Positions 12,605 through 22,655 of a stretch of DNA of 64,000 bases are shown one piece after another. The notes below the pieces were generated by a model. It was not told the DNA's origin. It saw only the letters and a program-made list of their open reading frames with translations, and did no database searches. Both the position numbers and the translations under genes were made by a program. The stretch is from NCBI RefSeq assembly GCF_025370935.1, contig NC_133497.1, forward strand, positions 7,368,008 to 7,432,007, in the 5' to 3' direction. The stretch comes from Choristoneura fumiferana. Its lineage: Eukaryota; Arthropoda; Insecta; Lepidoptera; Tortricidae. Position 1 is the stretch's first letter, and each line of letters starts with the position of its first letter.

Positions 12605-13345
12605 CAAAAGAATAGAATAAAATAGAAGAATAGATAAAAGAAGGTGTTTTTGTAAAAGATTTCCTTTTGCATTTTAATATCGAAGATTTTCCACGTAAAC
12701 ATTTTGTAATAACAAAATGACATTAGAAAACTAGTATTTTTTTTAATTCATTAAAAAAACGAATAAAAGATGTTATATGATTTGATTCGACAGCGGTTCT
12801 GAGAAGGCATAATATTTTTAGAATGATCAACGCATAGATTCAGGATTAATATTTTAAACCTTTAGCTAGCTTCTGTGGAGCCATCTAGTGCACGCAGGAG
12901 CAAACCTCTTTGGTATCCAACATTAATAAAAAAACATTGTTGATATATGTACAATTGTACATGCTTTTTTCTGTCAGTAAATTTTAATCAGGATTACACA
13001 TACAGGTATCTGCCAAAATCCAACTCAAAACGACAATCATTTCAGGAGTTGGTCAATTTCAACTTCAAAGATTTGATTAATAAGTAATTAATAACATTAT
13101 AGTGCAATATTAACTTGAAATGTATTATACGAACGCGTTGTTAATAGGTTTTTACAGTAATTGTAAACTGCTTAAATCTATCGTATAGAATTTGTTAATA
13201 AATATTTTCTTGATTAATCAGCCTTTTATTTTTAAGATTTTGCATCTTAAAAGGAAAAATGAAACCTTTGGGTTGTGTCTGTGTACTTATGTATTATTTT
13301 AGCGTATTGTAACTGCACAGTAATCAACTCAATTGATTATTATCA
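12605..13345. other. AT-rich intergenic DNA, no feature seen
   Basis: I find no gene, tandem repeat or clear terminal inverted repeat. Reading frames are short and AT-biased. Confidence 0.5.
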
Positions 13346-13580
13346 TCATCATCAGTCTGAAGACGTCTACTGCTGAACAAAGGCCTTCCCTTGGAACGAC
13401 AACTCGCCACTTACAAACACCGATTGCCCGCAACTCTCACGATGTCATCAGTTCACCTAGTGGGAGGCCTGCTAACGCTTCGTCTTCCGGTTCGTAGTTG
13501 CCACTCGACTAGAGAATTTTTCCCTCCAACGGTTATCTGTTCTTCGAGCGATGTGCCCGCCCATTGCCACTCCAACTAAA
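13346..13580 (+). repeat. Lepidopteran LINE 3' tail fragment
   Basis: Begins with 'tcatcatcatcagtctgaag' and continues through 'gcctgctaacgcttcgtctt', 'ccggttcgtagttgccactc' and 'gatgtgcccgcccattgcca'. This is a common 3' untranslated module of lepidopteran non-LTR retrotransposons. The 62-codon frame in it is not a gene. Confidence 0.6.
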
Positions 13581-14135
13581 CTATTTATTTAGACAACTAA
13601 ATATTTAAGACTGATAGACTAGTGTCCGAAAAAATCTATATAAGTCCGTCGTTTAGATTATCAGTATATATTGGACATCTAATTTTTCTTTAATCAAGTA
13701 AATAAAATGCCATTAATGTAAATGGCATTTCGTCGGCCTACTTCGTTAACCTGCTAAGTCCACTTTTGGGCGAAAATTACTTATTCTGGTTTGTGGTGCT
13801 ATTTACTAACTTTTGTTTTAAGTCAACACTGCCTGGCTTGTTATTTCTTTAATTAACAACCAATTTGCTAACAGCCAATTAAGTTGGAACTGTTGTGAAT
13901 TATCGCAGTGCTGAGCACGGCTGGCCCAAATTCGCACGATGGAAACTAAATATGTGATCTGGAAGTCAATTTTTGTGAGTATAAGAAAAATTATAACTTA
14001 GTGTATGAAATTATAATTGATGAACCGCTTATCATAAAATTTAGATGAGTTTCACTTCAGGACCCTTACGAATAAATTAAAAAATCATGTGTTAGCTTCT
14101 GCTCCTCCTAAACAAAATAATCATTTTTGAATAAA

Positions 14136-14356
14136 GCTGCGTTTCCACTAGATATGTGTGAGGATGTGTTGCGAGAATCATGTGTTTGTCATAGAAACGA
14201 TTCGTTTACTCACTTATCCTCGCTCCGCCGAGTTATTTCCACTAGAGAGATGTGCTGAGCGAGGATAGATAAATGAAGCGTTTTTATTGGTTCAGGAAAT
14301 CATGACAAACATATTTCTAACAATACATCCTCGCACATCTTTGGTGGAAATGCAGC
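14136..14356. mobile_element. MITE
   Basis: A 221-bp element with imperfect terminal inverted repeats: 'gctgcgtttccactagatat' on the left against 'ttggtggaaatgcagc' on the right, with inner 'gaggatgtgttg' matching 'caatacatcctcg'. No coding capacity. This family ('tgcgtttccac') is familiar from other lepidopteran genomes. Confidence 0.75.
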
Positions 14357-14460
14357 CTTAATTAAAATATTTGAATAATTCAATTATAATTTTTCAATTA
14401 TAAATTTTACTCAATACTCAATATTTTATTGCTTTTCCCTTTATTAAAAATTTATTAACT

Positions 14461-14500
14461 TATATAGGGCGCGCGCGGAGCCCCTAGGCATTCGATTAAC
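14461..14500 (+). promoter_or_regulatory. Candidate TATA box and start region of the host gene
   Basis: 'tatatagg' at 14461 is followed by a short GC-rich patch ('gcgcgcgcggagcccc') and a possible start at about 14487-14493 ('ggcattcgatt'). This lies about 125 bp upstream of the first predicted exon end at 14610. It is the best promoter-like signal ahead of the gene, but it is inferred from position and motif only. Confidence 0.3.
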
Positions 14501-14587
14501 TGTGCTTTGTAAAGTTTTGTGTTTACTTATTAAAAGCAAACGTTTCCCAGTTACTGTTCGCGTTTGGGCTGACTCGTGCTAGTAGCG

Positions 14588-14866
14588 ATGGAGTGGCCGG
14601 ATTACAATTGGTAAGTACCTAACATAACAAACATCCGCCTGGCGAGGGCTCTATTGTGGCCTATATACTCAATAACACAACATACTTTAAAATTTATTCG
14701 GCTTTTACCTGCTAAGGTAAATCAATGAATTCTTAACTGCTAAATTTTCATTATAAATACCCAGTGTCTAGTGATGGCTTACCAAAACAAAATTGAACTG
14801 CCTTTTTATATTACGTACATTTTTTATTTACAGCTCGCTCGGCTATCATTCCCCACTGTAGAAACG
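14588..14866 (+). other. Probable 5' leader exons with a 16-codon upstream ORF
   Basis: A possible first exon ends at 14610 before 'gtaagtacct'. A possible 33-nt second exon, 14834-14866, has acceptor 'tttttatttacag' and donor 'gtgagtaa'. Joined to the acceptor at 15483 they make a leader with ATG at 14588, then 15 further codons and a TAG inside exon 2. The frame differs from that of the main ORF, and skipping the 33-nt exon also gives an immediate stop (TGA). Such an upstream ORF could lower translation of the main ORF. Exon choice is inferred from splice signals only. Confidence 0.4.
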
Positions 14867-15483
14867 GTGAGTAATAGGCGTACAATATATAATAGTCCTT
14901 ATCTTGGTTGATGCAATACCAGTTCTGCACTAGAGATGTTGCGGATTTTTTCCTATCTGCGTATGCTAATGTGGCGTATTCCAAATGGTTGTATATAATA
15001 TAATATAATAATAATATAAATATCTTTATTTTGCTTAGAAACGTGGTAAAAAATCTCATACAAAATTCTGTTATATCATAGTCACACATATTTTACCAGA
15101 AACTGGCATGCGAAGTCTCAAAGGTGGTACGCCGTTCATACAAATCATGTGTACAACTGCATTGCATCCTCAGACGTGATTTCAACGCGATTTTTCCTAG
15201 AAAGTTGGTTATGGGCATATTATTTTCGCAAATCATAAAATCAACTACTAGTATTCTACGGATATTCTAAAAATTACGAAAAAGCACGAAAAATTCGGCA
15301 TTTTGATTACAACGCCATCTAACGGAGCTTTTACCATGAGTTGACGCGACGAACCGATGTAACGTCAAACTAACTAACAGCGCCATTTATCGATATTATT
15401 TGTCAGAAAATCCTTGCTTTTCATTAGAATCATCAGGCAACCAGTCTGCTGGCCTCTAACATTTAAAACATGCTGTTTTACAG

Positions 15484-15609
15484 AAACCATACAACATGCC
15501 GCCCACTAGCGAGGTGGACCCGAAGCACAGCTACGCCGACGAGAAGTTCGAGAAGCTCCAGGAGTACTACAGCTTCATGAATGGGCGCATGCGCGAGCCA
15601 CACAACCCT
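15484..15609 (+). CDS. Host gene, coding exon 1
   Basis: Acceptor 'catgctgttttacag' precedes 12 nt of leader and the ATG at 15496. I chose this start because it is the first in-frame ATG after the acceptor. It encodes 38 residues, acidic and lysine-rich (KHSYADEKFEKLQEYY), and ends in phase 0 before 'gtacgtac'. Confidence 0.8.
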
Positions 15610-18600
15610 GTACGTACCTAAAGTCTATTCGCTATAGATTCGCTACGAGCTGATAAGCTTTATGATATCGCAAAATTATCGCAAACTGTACGACCGGCGT
15701 CGCTAACAACCGCGCGCACTGAATTTCATGGTACAGTCATCATCATCAGCCTATGTTCGTCCACTGCTGGACATAGGCCTCTCCCATGGCACGCCACTGA
15801 GCACGATACTTAGCCCTGAGCCCGGGCGAGGGGTGACACTGTTTACCGGCACGAATAATACCGACATGGAAATACCAACCCGCGTTATTTCGTGTATATA
15901 CACGCCCATACAAACTGGTGTCAAACTGACAAGTTTATATGGGCGTGTCACAAAATATCATGTCGGTATTGTACGTCCGGTAAAGTAAATAGTGTCACCC
16001 CGGGCGATCGAGCGGGTAGCGTACGACGTCTAGGGTAAGAACACCAGTGTCACATGAACAAAGTCCGAAGTGTGAAGACAACGCAACAGGAAACAGTCAA
16101 ATTTTTCAATAAATATGACATAATTATGACGTTTGATCGTCTTCTTCGGCAGGCCTCTTCGGGCTAGTCTGCTAAGTATGGGAATAAGAAGAGTTTGTAC
16201 GTTTCGGACTTCAGTCCGATAGGACCGAAGAAGGAAGAGCGTCAGCGTCGAGTTGTAACATGCGTCCGAGTTGAGAAACTTCGACCGCGCAGGCTGTTGG
16301 AGTTTTTACATTTACTTACTGGATTACGCTAGAATCCGGTACTCTTGGCACATGGAGAGCTTAGTTATGGAGCTAACACAAGTACTTCCGAAAATGTGTT
16401 CATCTTTCATAATGCGAACTGCTACGGAATGGAATTCGCTCCCATCGTTTGTATTTCCGGATTTAATACAACGCAGGGCTCAGCGGCGTCTTTAGCCCAT
16501 GTAGCGCCCGTGTGCAATTATTACTTTAGCGCCATCTAGGAAGCGCGCGGTCAAAATGCAATAGGTACAAAGTGCCGCGGCCGGCGCCCCTAACACCGCT
16601 GCGCCCGTGTGCAACGCACACCCTGCACTATAGGTAAAGATGCCTCTGGCAGGGCTCAAGGCTAGAATGTATAGGCTGTTACTGAATCAGTGAGACACAC
16701 CTTTGGCCTCATCTGTATTTTGCGTCTGGTGAGATAGGAGTCAATCACGGGTCAGTTTTATGTTAGAAACTAGAGTTTACCCGCGGCTTCGCACGCGTAA
16801 GCTATTCGATCTGGTAGTTACAATTGAATTAGTTACAAAATTCTTGTGGGAAATCCCAGAATTTATATCGTAATCTTCTTTGAGGTGTTGTGTTAAGAAC
16901 AACTATCCCGTGGGAATATTGGAATAAAATTTGCGTAATCTGGCGCGCGGCAATGAATGGGTAAAGAGCTTTACAGACTGCAATGCAGGATAATGAATAA
17001 ATTTCTTTTTCCCTGAATGGCAACAATGGCATAGATAATAGATCGCTCGTTTTTGGCTCGAAATTCGAACTTGTGATTTTATTTTGCTTAATATACAAAA
17101 TATACACACCCAATATCATATTTTCTCAAGTTTTTCGCGATTCCCAAGGTCAAAGAATCGAATTGCTTTAAAATTCCAGAGAAATAATGCGTTGTTTGGG
17201 AGAAACGTGTCAAAATGGTGTTGTAGAGCGCCATCCAGCTCTGTGTCGTTTTTTTTTTCCCGTTCTGGCGGTTCACTTTTATATTATAGATACCTCACAT
17301 TTTATTCCACAGACAGATCGCCGGGAGATACTCGATAGCGCGCAGAAGAAGCTGTTCGCGTTCATTGACACCCACATCAAGGACCTCAAGCGTCTCCTGT
17401 TCGCCACCGACATGGCGCTCATGTCCATGGTGTTGTTAAAGCTTAACAAGAAGATGGACACCAGCGAAGCCAAGATCAAGAGCACACAGGCGAAGATACC
17501 TTTTGGATTATACGCTAGCCCCGGTGAGGAAAAAATTTAAAGACTGTAAATGTTTTAGGATCCGTCGATTTTACCTCGATCCCACTATCCAACTAATATT
17601 AAAAATGCGAAAGTTTAGTAAGTCTGTTTGTTTATTTGTTACATCATCACGTCTAAACCGCTGAACCGATTTAGATGAAATTCAGTATACAGTAAGTTTG
17701 AGTCTTGGAGAAAGACATATAGGATAGTTTGTATCTCGCAAAATAACATAGTTCCCGCGGGATAGCGATAAACGAATTCTACACACAATTGGGTAACAAG
17801 GCCAGTAGAAAATAAGTTTTTGATAAGCATCTCATTTTTAATACAAGCTTTATACTTTTTGTTGATTCTATACTTGCATTGTCATCCAAACTACATTTCT
17901 CCTACCAAATTTTAAGTCAATGCCATTAACCGTTGAGGAGTTCCGTTCTGTGGAGACGATCCTGACCGGACCACCAGAATTTAACTACCAGATTAGTGTA
18001 TTGTCACCGGGTTTACATAAGTATGTCACAAGTCAAGTTGACTAATGGAAGTGGGTCAAAATGAACTTGCAAGATTGACTCAACAACAACAAACTAGGGC
18101 AAATTAAATAAAAACTTTGTCGGCTGCACCTTGAAACGGTAAAAAAATCAGACTTCTACAGATCTGTTCACTCACAAAGGCGCGCCCCTCCACATTTTAT
18201 AATTGTAGTTCTAAACGTATCCGTAGGACAAATCTATGTGTGCGTAGCTCGAACGTATCCTGTCGCAAGCGTACCGTCAGTCACGCACACTGAGACTAAG
18301 ACAACGTGTAGTGTAGGTAAGTACGGGGTTTACTCGTGCACATTGATAATTAGCTTTGGAGGGGCGTGTCTTTGTGAGTGAACAGATCTGTAAGTCAACG
18401 CAATCCAAGGTTCATATCAGCTCGCATAATTATTGAAAGTCAGAATATATTGTTTGTCATAATGTATTGCTTGACATAACTTTGTTTTCTCTGAATCCAT
18501 CAAATATACAGAATTGTTATAAAACAAACCTCACCTAATCTACAGTTTTCTTCAGGACCATTAAAAATTTTCAGAAAAATATAATACAATAACTCTTTAT

Positions 18601-21600
18601 TAACCTGTCCTCTCCCAGAGGCACAAATTTGTGCCCAAATTCCTTTGATCCTGCATGTTATCCTGGGAGATGACAGATTAAACACCAACTCATAGTAAGA
18701 AGTACAGAAAACACAGGTATAAAGAGAAACACACACAGGTATATAGAGGAATATTGAGGACGTAAATAGAGGAATTTACGGTTTCGGCGGGAAAAATTAT
18801 AACTAACAAAAAATTCTGACAGTATGATTTGCGAAAATTATGCGACTAGAGATGTACCGCAAAAAACCTATAGGTACATAGGGTATTTTCGGTTGTCCTA
18901 GAAACACAATGTTGTTTGCAGAGTTCAAGTGCCTGGGCACGTCGTACTACATTGCGTCCGCGCACAGCCAGGAGGACGCGCAGATGATCCTCGCTAGCGA
19001 ACGCAAGCCGCACTGCTACACCTTCCGAGGTAACTTCACCCAGTTTTTCTGAGCACCTCGAACAGGCAGGTTTTGCTTAAAAAGCGAGCAAAATGTGATT
19101 TTGCCTTTAATATGTTCTCGCTACTGAGGTGAAAAGTTTTATGCGTCGCACGAGACCGAGTTTTTTTGCATCTCGTGTGTTTGAATCCCTCGCTGCAGTC
19201 AGGATTCTAACCTAGAATCACTCGCTACGCACGTGATTCAATTCAATTGACTCTCGCAGAAAAAAACAACTTTGATCTCTTATTAGGTACACCAATAACC
19301 AAATGTTTTATTAGCAAAACGTCCGCTCAAGAGATCTATGATTTTTTTGGCTGATGCAATTGAAAGAAAAAAAGAAAGAAAATGTTTATTGGGCAATATA
19401 CATTAACTTGTGGGTAACATACATCAGGTAGATAATTTAATGTTTTAGTAAATTTATAGCTAGCCGAACGAAAGGGCTGGCAGCTCAGTAATGCTGAGAC
19501 GGAACCACAGCGCTGAATTGCAAGTGACCTAGTTTTCGGGTTGGTTGGGGGTGATGTGGTGTAATTGGTTAGTACCTCGGCACGGCTAGCCAAGTGGTGC
19601 GGGTTCAAATCACAGCCAGTGCACCCAAAAACATTTTTATTTAAAAAAATCCTATCCTTAAGTAACCTCTAATTTTTTCGTACCTTTGATACCTCTAGGT
19701 TGCGGGTGGCCACTGTCCAGGCGGTGATTGCTTCCCATCAGGCGACTCGCATGATCGTTTTCCCCCTCTTATATAAAAAAGAACCTCTGATTCAAGAAAT
19801 ATTTTAACAAAAACCTTTTTCTTCAAGGTGCCTTCGCATGGCAAGGCTTCTACCACCGTCACTCGGAGACGACGTACGTGGGTCCTCACGCGGAGCAGTT
19901 CCAGGCCAAGGATCCAAGCCAGGGGCTCTACTGCCACTCTGACGATAACTGGAGCGACGCGCAATGCGTCTACAAGTCAGTTTCGTATACCTTTATACTC
20001 TAGCGCCATCTAGCGTCGAGTAGGAGACCTACGACGGACAGAGAGCTAGTGCAATAACGCCATCATCATCATCATCATCGTCGTCTTCATCCCAGCCTAT
20101 AGGTATATGTCTCACTGCTGGGCACAGAATTCCTCGCAGAATGAGAGGGCTTGGGGCATAGCTCCCACGCGGGCCCGTGCGGATTGGGAACTTCACACAC
20201 TACATTAAATTGCTTCGCAGGTTTGTGCAGGTTTCTTCTCGATGTTTTTCTGCACAATGGTCGCACCTACGATTCGGACCGATTAGAATGAGCACGAAAT
20301 TATCCATTACTTATACTGTGACGAAATCAGGAAATCACTATATATTTTGACGAGGCTTTAGTACACTAAGGTTCCGTTTCACCACTTGTCGACAAACTTT
20401 AAGTGTCAGTTAAAAGTAATGCCGTCTTTGTTTATTAGGACAAAACAAACAGAGACGGCATCACTGATATCCGTCACTTAAAGTTAGTCGACAAGTGGTG
20501 AAACAGGCCCTAAACGTGACTATGTCAGCCTCATAGGGATCCTCAGACACATGTCACACTCTCCCTTGTACCGAACCTAGTATACTACACTAGAACCGAA
20601 CCCATGGTCAGAGACTCCCTGTATTGTTTTTTGTGCAAGAGTTGGAGGACGTATATCTATGATGCACGATTTTAGCGAAAAATCAAGTTAAATCATTGTA
20701 GTTCATAGAAAGTAAAATGATATCCAATTCTCCAGGATCAACCCTCGCGAAGAATTCCCCGAGTCCGTAGAATACGAGCCCAAGGTATCGTACTGGTGCG
20801 GCCCGCTCCGCTACTTCATCCCCGCCACCACCGACGTGCGCTGTATATTCTCCATATTCTCCATGAACTTCGTACTTCGCTTCGGCTACGACGGCGTCAC
20901 TTATAAGAGCTCGGACCTGTCATTTGTAAGTTACAATAGTACATTGTGTCTTAAGGGCGGTAAATAAGGAATTACGAACGAGAGTCTATTAGAAGCCCGA
21001 AGTCGAAGACTGAGGGCTTTAATGAGTCGATGTTCGTTATTCTAGTACCGCCCGTTCGACATACAATGTTTTTCATCACATTTGCGAGTAAAATTGTATA
21101 TTTGTAAAAGAAAAACTAATATTTTTTCAAAAATTGCCGAGACCGCTGATTGCGCTCTTGACAGCGCCAGCTCTCGCCGCCCTCCCCTTCCGCAGCATGT
21201 GCATGGCGTGCGTGTGCAGCGCGCGCCATGCAGTAACAAACTCATTTACCGACCTTCGGCTTCATGGCATGAAAATGAGTACGGGCAATGACTCATTTAC
21301 CGACCACGAGTTTCATGACAAGCACATTAAGGTCGAGGGTTTTATTTGGGGGTTGCAACCAAGATAGCCTGCATGTTACGACACTGTTTACGAGCAAGTG
21401 TGATGAAAAGAATATTCTCTATCTTTAATTGGGCTGGACTCGAGTTCACCTAAAGTGTACGACGCGTAGTAGACGCACATTTTCACTTTGTACATTATAC
21501 ATTTACATAAGTTTTGAAAATTGTACTGTAGGAATTTTATTCGACAGAAGGCTTAAATTTTCATATTTAAAAGTCAAAGGCTGTTGAGTTGTTATAGTGT

Positions 21601-22392
21601 GCGAAGAACTTAACAGTGCCCGAAAAAAAAACAGGGGGTCTACTAAACTCTATTTATTTTAACATTTGAAACTTAACGATAAAATTTGCACACGTTTTTA
21701 AATGAAACAACGAAACTATTTAAAACTGTGTTAACTTCTATAATAAATACCGCTAATAAATGTAGTACATGTAGGTATTTTTGTTTTAAGTGTGTTATAA
21801 TTTGACCGTTAATTCAAACCTTAAACGGAGTATACGAAATTTGAAAATTGAAGTTAGTATCGTACCGTTCCTCTCACTCTCGTATTAAATAATATTAGCG
21901 TCGGCGGGACGGCAAGAATTTAGCAACTTCGTAGTACAGGGCCAGGTTGATTGAATGAGGCGTTACTGTGCGGAAGTCCATTACATTGAACGAAAGCAAT
22001 TACTTTGCACACCCGCAACCTACATCTGGTTAGCATGGTGAACGGTTGTGTTGCTCTGAAGATGAGCTCTGGTTAAGTTCGAAACGCGGCAGTGTAGTAT
22101 GGTGGTGGTGATAGATGGGTTTTTGTGTGGTGCAGTGCGGAGGTGGAGGAACTCCATGAATACACTTTTCTTGCATAAACGTAGCTATCAAAAGGTCGCG
22201 GGTGTGCAAAGTAATTGTTTTAGTTTAGAAACAGGTTTGTAAACCCTCGCCTTCGGCTCGTGCTTCCAGATGTACCAGAACGGGCAGGTGTTCTACACGG
22301 ACGAGCCGTGGGCGGGCATGTCCTGCTGGAACTGGGCCTGCAAGTGGCGCCACAACCAGAATCAGCGCGGGAACGAGTTCTTTGTCAACTGA
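15496..22392 (+). CDS. Six-exon host gene, 297-aa protein of unrecognised family
   Basis: Coding exons are 15496-15609, 17313-17523, 18922-19029, 19828-19975, 20736-20925 and 22270-22392. All introns are GT-AG, phases are consistent (0, 1, 1, 2, 0) and the joined frame is open for 297 codons before TGA. Exons are GC-rich with strong third-position G/C, unlike the AT-rich introns, which supports real coding sequence. The N-terminal ~105 residues are charged and probably helical (KFEKLQEYY, AQKKLFAFIDTHIKDLKRLL). The rest is rich in aromatic residues and cysteines (8 Cys), with Trp/Cys-dense ends (NWSDAQC, SYWCGPLRYF, SCWNWACKW). I see no signal peptide or membrane span, so a cytosolic or nuclear protein is likelier than a secreted one. 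I do not recognise the family and assign no function. It is the only host gene in the window and lies between the inverted satellite arms. Confidence 0.85.
15735..15829 (+). repeat. LINE 3' tail fragment in intron 1
   Basis: 'gtcatcatcatcagcctatg', 'ttcgtccactgctggacata' and 'ggcctctccc' form the abundant lepidopteran retrotransposon 3' module. It is truncated where the MITE at 15830 begins. Confidence 0.6.
15830..16001. mobile_element. Complete MITE, hAT- or P-like by its 8-bp flank
   Basis: Ends are 'ggggtgacactgtttaccgg' and its near complement 'ccggtaaagtaaatagtgtc' plus 'accc'. Inside are inverted 'cacgcccata' and 'tatgggcgtg' blocks. The flanks are 'cgggcgag' and 'cgggcgat', an 8-bp target duplication with one mismatch. 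Related to the truncated copies at 8774-8905 and 27594-27724. Both ORFs across it come from the palindrome. Confidence 0.8.
16271..16620 (+). pseudogene. 3' fragment of a LINE reverse transcriptase ORF
   Basis: The frame contains 'RTATEWNSLPSFVFPD', the conserved C-terminal motif (A-EWNSLP-SVFP) of lepidopteran Jockey/R1-type LINE ORF2 proteins. It is preceded by degraded sequence and followed by the usual tail ('gggctcagcggcgtctttag', 'cccatgtagcgcccgtgtgc'). Only the last few dozen residues survive, so it is non-functional. It lies in intron 1. Confidence 0.6.
16762..17110 (-). repeat. LEP1/Helitron-like fragment
   Basis: 'actagagtttacccgcggct' with 'tcgcacgcg' and, further on, 'atcccgtgggaatatt' match pieces of the widespread non-autonomous Helitron (LEP1-type) sequence. 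It is badly degraded, and the boundaries and strand are tentative. Confidence 0.35.
17313..17523 (+). CDS. Host gene, coding exon 2
   Basis: Acceptor 'ttttattccacag', donor 'gtgagg'. Encodes 70 residues, amphipathic and helix-like, with K/R every few positions (SAQKKLFAFIDTHIKDLKRL), then a Met-rich stretch (DMALMSMVLLKL). It ends one base into a codon. The neighbouring open frame beyond the donor is intron. Confidence 0.85.
17580..17830 (+). repeat. LEP1-like non-autonomous Helitron fragment in intron 2
   Basis: 'aaaaatgcgaaagtttagta', 'ctgaaccgatttagatgaaa', 'gacatataggatagtttgta' and 'cgcgggatagcgataaacga' are the recognisable blocks of this lepidopteran repeat, in their usual order. It lacks a clean CTAGT-type 3' end. 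Confidence 0.55.
18151..18396. mobile_element. MITE with ~35-bp terminal inverted repeats in intron 2
   Basis: The left end reads 'acagatctgttcactcacaa' then 'aggcgcgcccctcca'. The right end reads 'tggaggggcgtgtctttgtg' then 'agtgaacagatctgt'. The outermost 'gactt' and 'aagtc' also pair. No ORF. Confidence 0.85.
18922..19029 (+). CDS. Host gene, coding exon 3
   Basis: Acceptor 'gttgtttgcag', donor 'gtaact'. Encodes 36 residues including 'EFKCLGTSYYIASAHSQEDA' and two cysteines. The exon is phase 1 at both ends, so skipping it would keep the frame. Confidence 0.85.
19547..19627 (+). repeat. tRNA-derived SINE head
   Basis: An A-box-like 'tggtgtaattggttagtacc' and a B-box-like 'gggttcaaatc' are spaced as in a tRNA gene, with a partly pairing acceptor-like start 'gggggtg' and end 'gcaccca'. 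The T-stem does not pair properly and an A-rich stretch follows, so it is a SINE promoter remnant and not a tRNA gene. It lies in intron 3. Confidence 0.45.
19690..19780 (+). repeat. Degraded CR1-like 3' tail
   Basis: 'tacctctaggttgcgggtgg' and 'ggcggtgattgcttcccatc', then 'aggcgactcgcatgatcg', resemble a decayed version of the tail at 10880-11150. It lies in intron 3. Confidence 0.4.
19828..19975 (+). CDS. Host gene, coding exon 4
   Basis: Acceptor 'ttttcttcaag', donor 'gtcagt', less canonical than the others. Encodes about 49 residues, rich in His, Tyr and Trp (AFAWQGFYHRHSETTYVG; YCHSDDNWSDAQCVY). It enters in phase 1 and leaves in phase 2. The opposite-strand reading frame here is a shadow. 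Confidence 0.85.
20055..20270 (+). repeat. LINE 3' tail in intron 4
   Basis: A (cat)n run, then 'cactgctgggcacagaattc', 'gagagggcttggggcatagc', 'cgtgcggattgggaacttca' and 'ttgcttcgcaggtttgtgca'. This is one of the commonest lepidopteran retrotransposon 3' modules. A shorter copy is at 25236-25345. Confidence 0.65.
20370..20510. mobile_element. Short MITE in intron 4, possible TAA target duplication
   Basis: The left end 'ggttccgtttcaccacttgt' with 'cgacaaactttaagtg' pairs with the right end 'cacttaaagttagtcgacaa' and 'gtggtgaaacaggccc'. TAA flanks both ends, which fits PIF/Harbinger but is weak evidence. No ORF. Confidence 0.75.
20736..20925 (+). CDS. Host gene, coding exon 5
   Basis: Acceptor 'ccaattctccag', donor 'gtaagt'. 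Encodes about 64 residues with 'SYWCGPLRYFIPATTDVRC' and a hydrophobic Phe/Ile run (CIFSIFSMNFVLRFGYDG), too short and too polar for a confident membrane span. Ends in phase 0. Confidence 0.87.
20953..21055. mobile_element. Small palindromic MITE in intron 5
   Basis: Starts 'agggcggtaaataaggaatt' and ends 'gttattctagtaccgcccg', with internal inverted 'acgaacgagagtct' and 'agtcgatgttcgt' blocks around 'agaagcccgaag'. A family of this sequence is widespread in Lepidoptera. Confidence 0.65.
21640..21830 (+). repeat. Dispersed repeat, copy 2
   Basis: Same-orientation relative of 10665-10870 ('aacatttgaaacttaacg', 'aatttgcacacgttttt', 'accgctaataaatgtag'). It differs by indels such as an added 'aacg' near 21710. 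Confidence 0.75.
21997..22217. mobile_element. MITE with 20-bp terminal inverted repeats in intron 5
   Basis: Ends are 'caattactttgcacacccgc' and its exact complement 'gcgggtgtgcaaagtaattg'. The interior ('ctgaagatgagctctggtta', 'agttcgaaacg') recurs in reverse orientation at 63390-63600. It ends about 50 bp before the last acceptor of the host gene. Confidence 0.85.
22270..22392 (+). CDS. Host gene, last coding exon
   Basis: Acceptor 'ggctcgtgcttccag'. Encodes 40 residues and TGA. The C-terminal sequence is Trp/Cys dense (AGMSCWNWACKWRHNQNQRG). The stop is followed within 10 bases by a poly(A) signal, so the 3' UTR is very short. Confidence 0.87.
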   Translation: MYQNGQVFYTDEPWAGMSCWNWACKWRHNQNQRGNEFFVN

Positions 22393-22396
22393 CGTG

Positions 22397-22402
22397 AATA
22401 AA
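22397..22402 (+). terminator. Poly(A) signal of the host gene
   Basis: AATAAA starts four bases after the stop codon, and a T/G-rich stretch ('gctgtgttgcgttttattt') lies about 15 bases further downstream. This fits a cleavage site near 22415-22425. Confidence 0.7.
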
Positions 22403-22439
22403 GCACTATTATAGCTGTGTTGCGTTTTATTTAAAGCAG

Positions 22440-22655
22440 CGTTATTCTATCTGTGGGTCGCGCCCTCCCCGGGGGTCGCGGATGCCCCTTGAGGGGGTCA
22501 CGGTATCTTTAAAATACGTTATTGTGCAGTATGGTTATTCAATGTTTATATTATCTACGTAAAATTAATACAAATAACTGTAAGTGGAGGTTAGTCGACA
22601 AATATTTTTCAAACCCAGGGGGGTTCGCCCTGAAAAAGTTTGAAACACTGATTTA
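22440..22655. repeat. Possible hAT-like non-autonomous remnant
   Basis: 'gtcgcgccctccccgggggt' with 'cgcgga' near the start and 'aaagtttgaaacactg' at the end resemble hAT-type ends, whose termini often read CAGTG. The other terminus is not visible. Weak call. Confidence 0.3.

Noticed and set aside
13706..13730. Short hairpin 'aatgccattaatgtaaatgg' as a possible regulatory RNA
   Set aside because: The stem is under 10 bp, AT-rich and single-copy. Such hairpins are expected by chance here.
15728..15988. ORFs on both strands across 15728-15988
   Set aside because: Both lie in a LINE tail plus a palindromic MITE. The openness follows from the palindrome.
19547..19627. A tRNA gene
   Set aside because: A and B boxes are present, but the T stem does not pair, the anticodon arm is unclear and an A-rich tail follows. 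A SINE head fits better.
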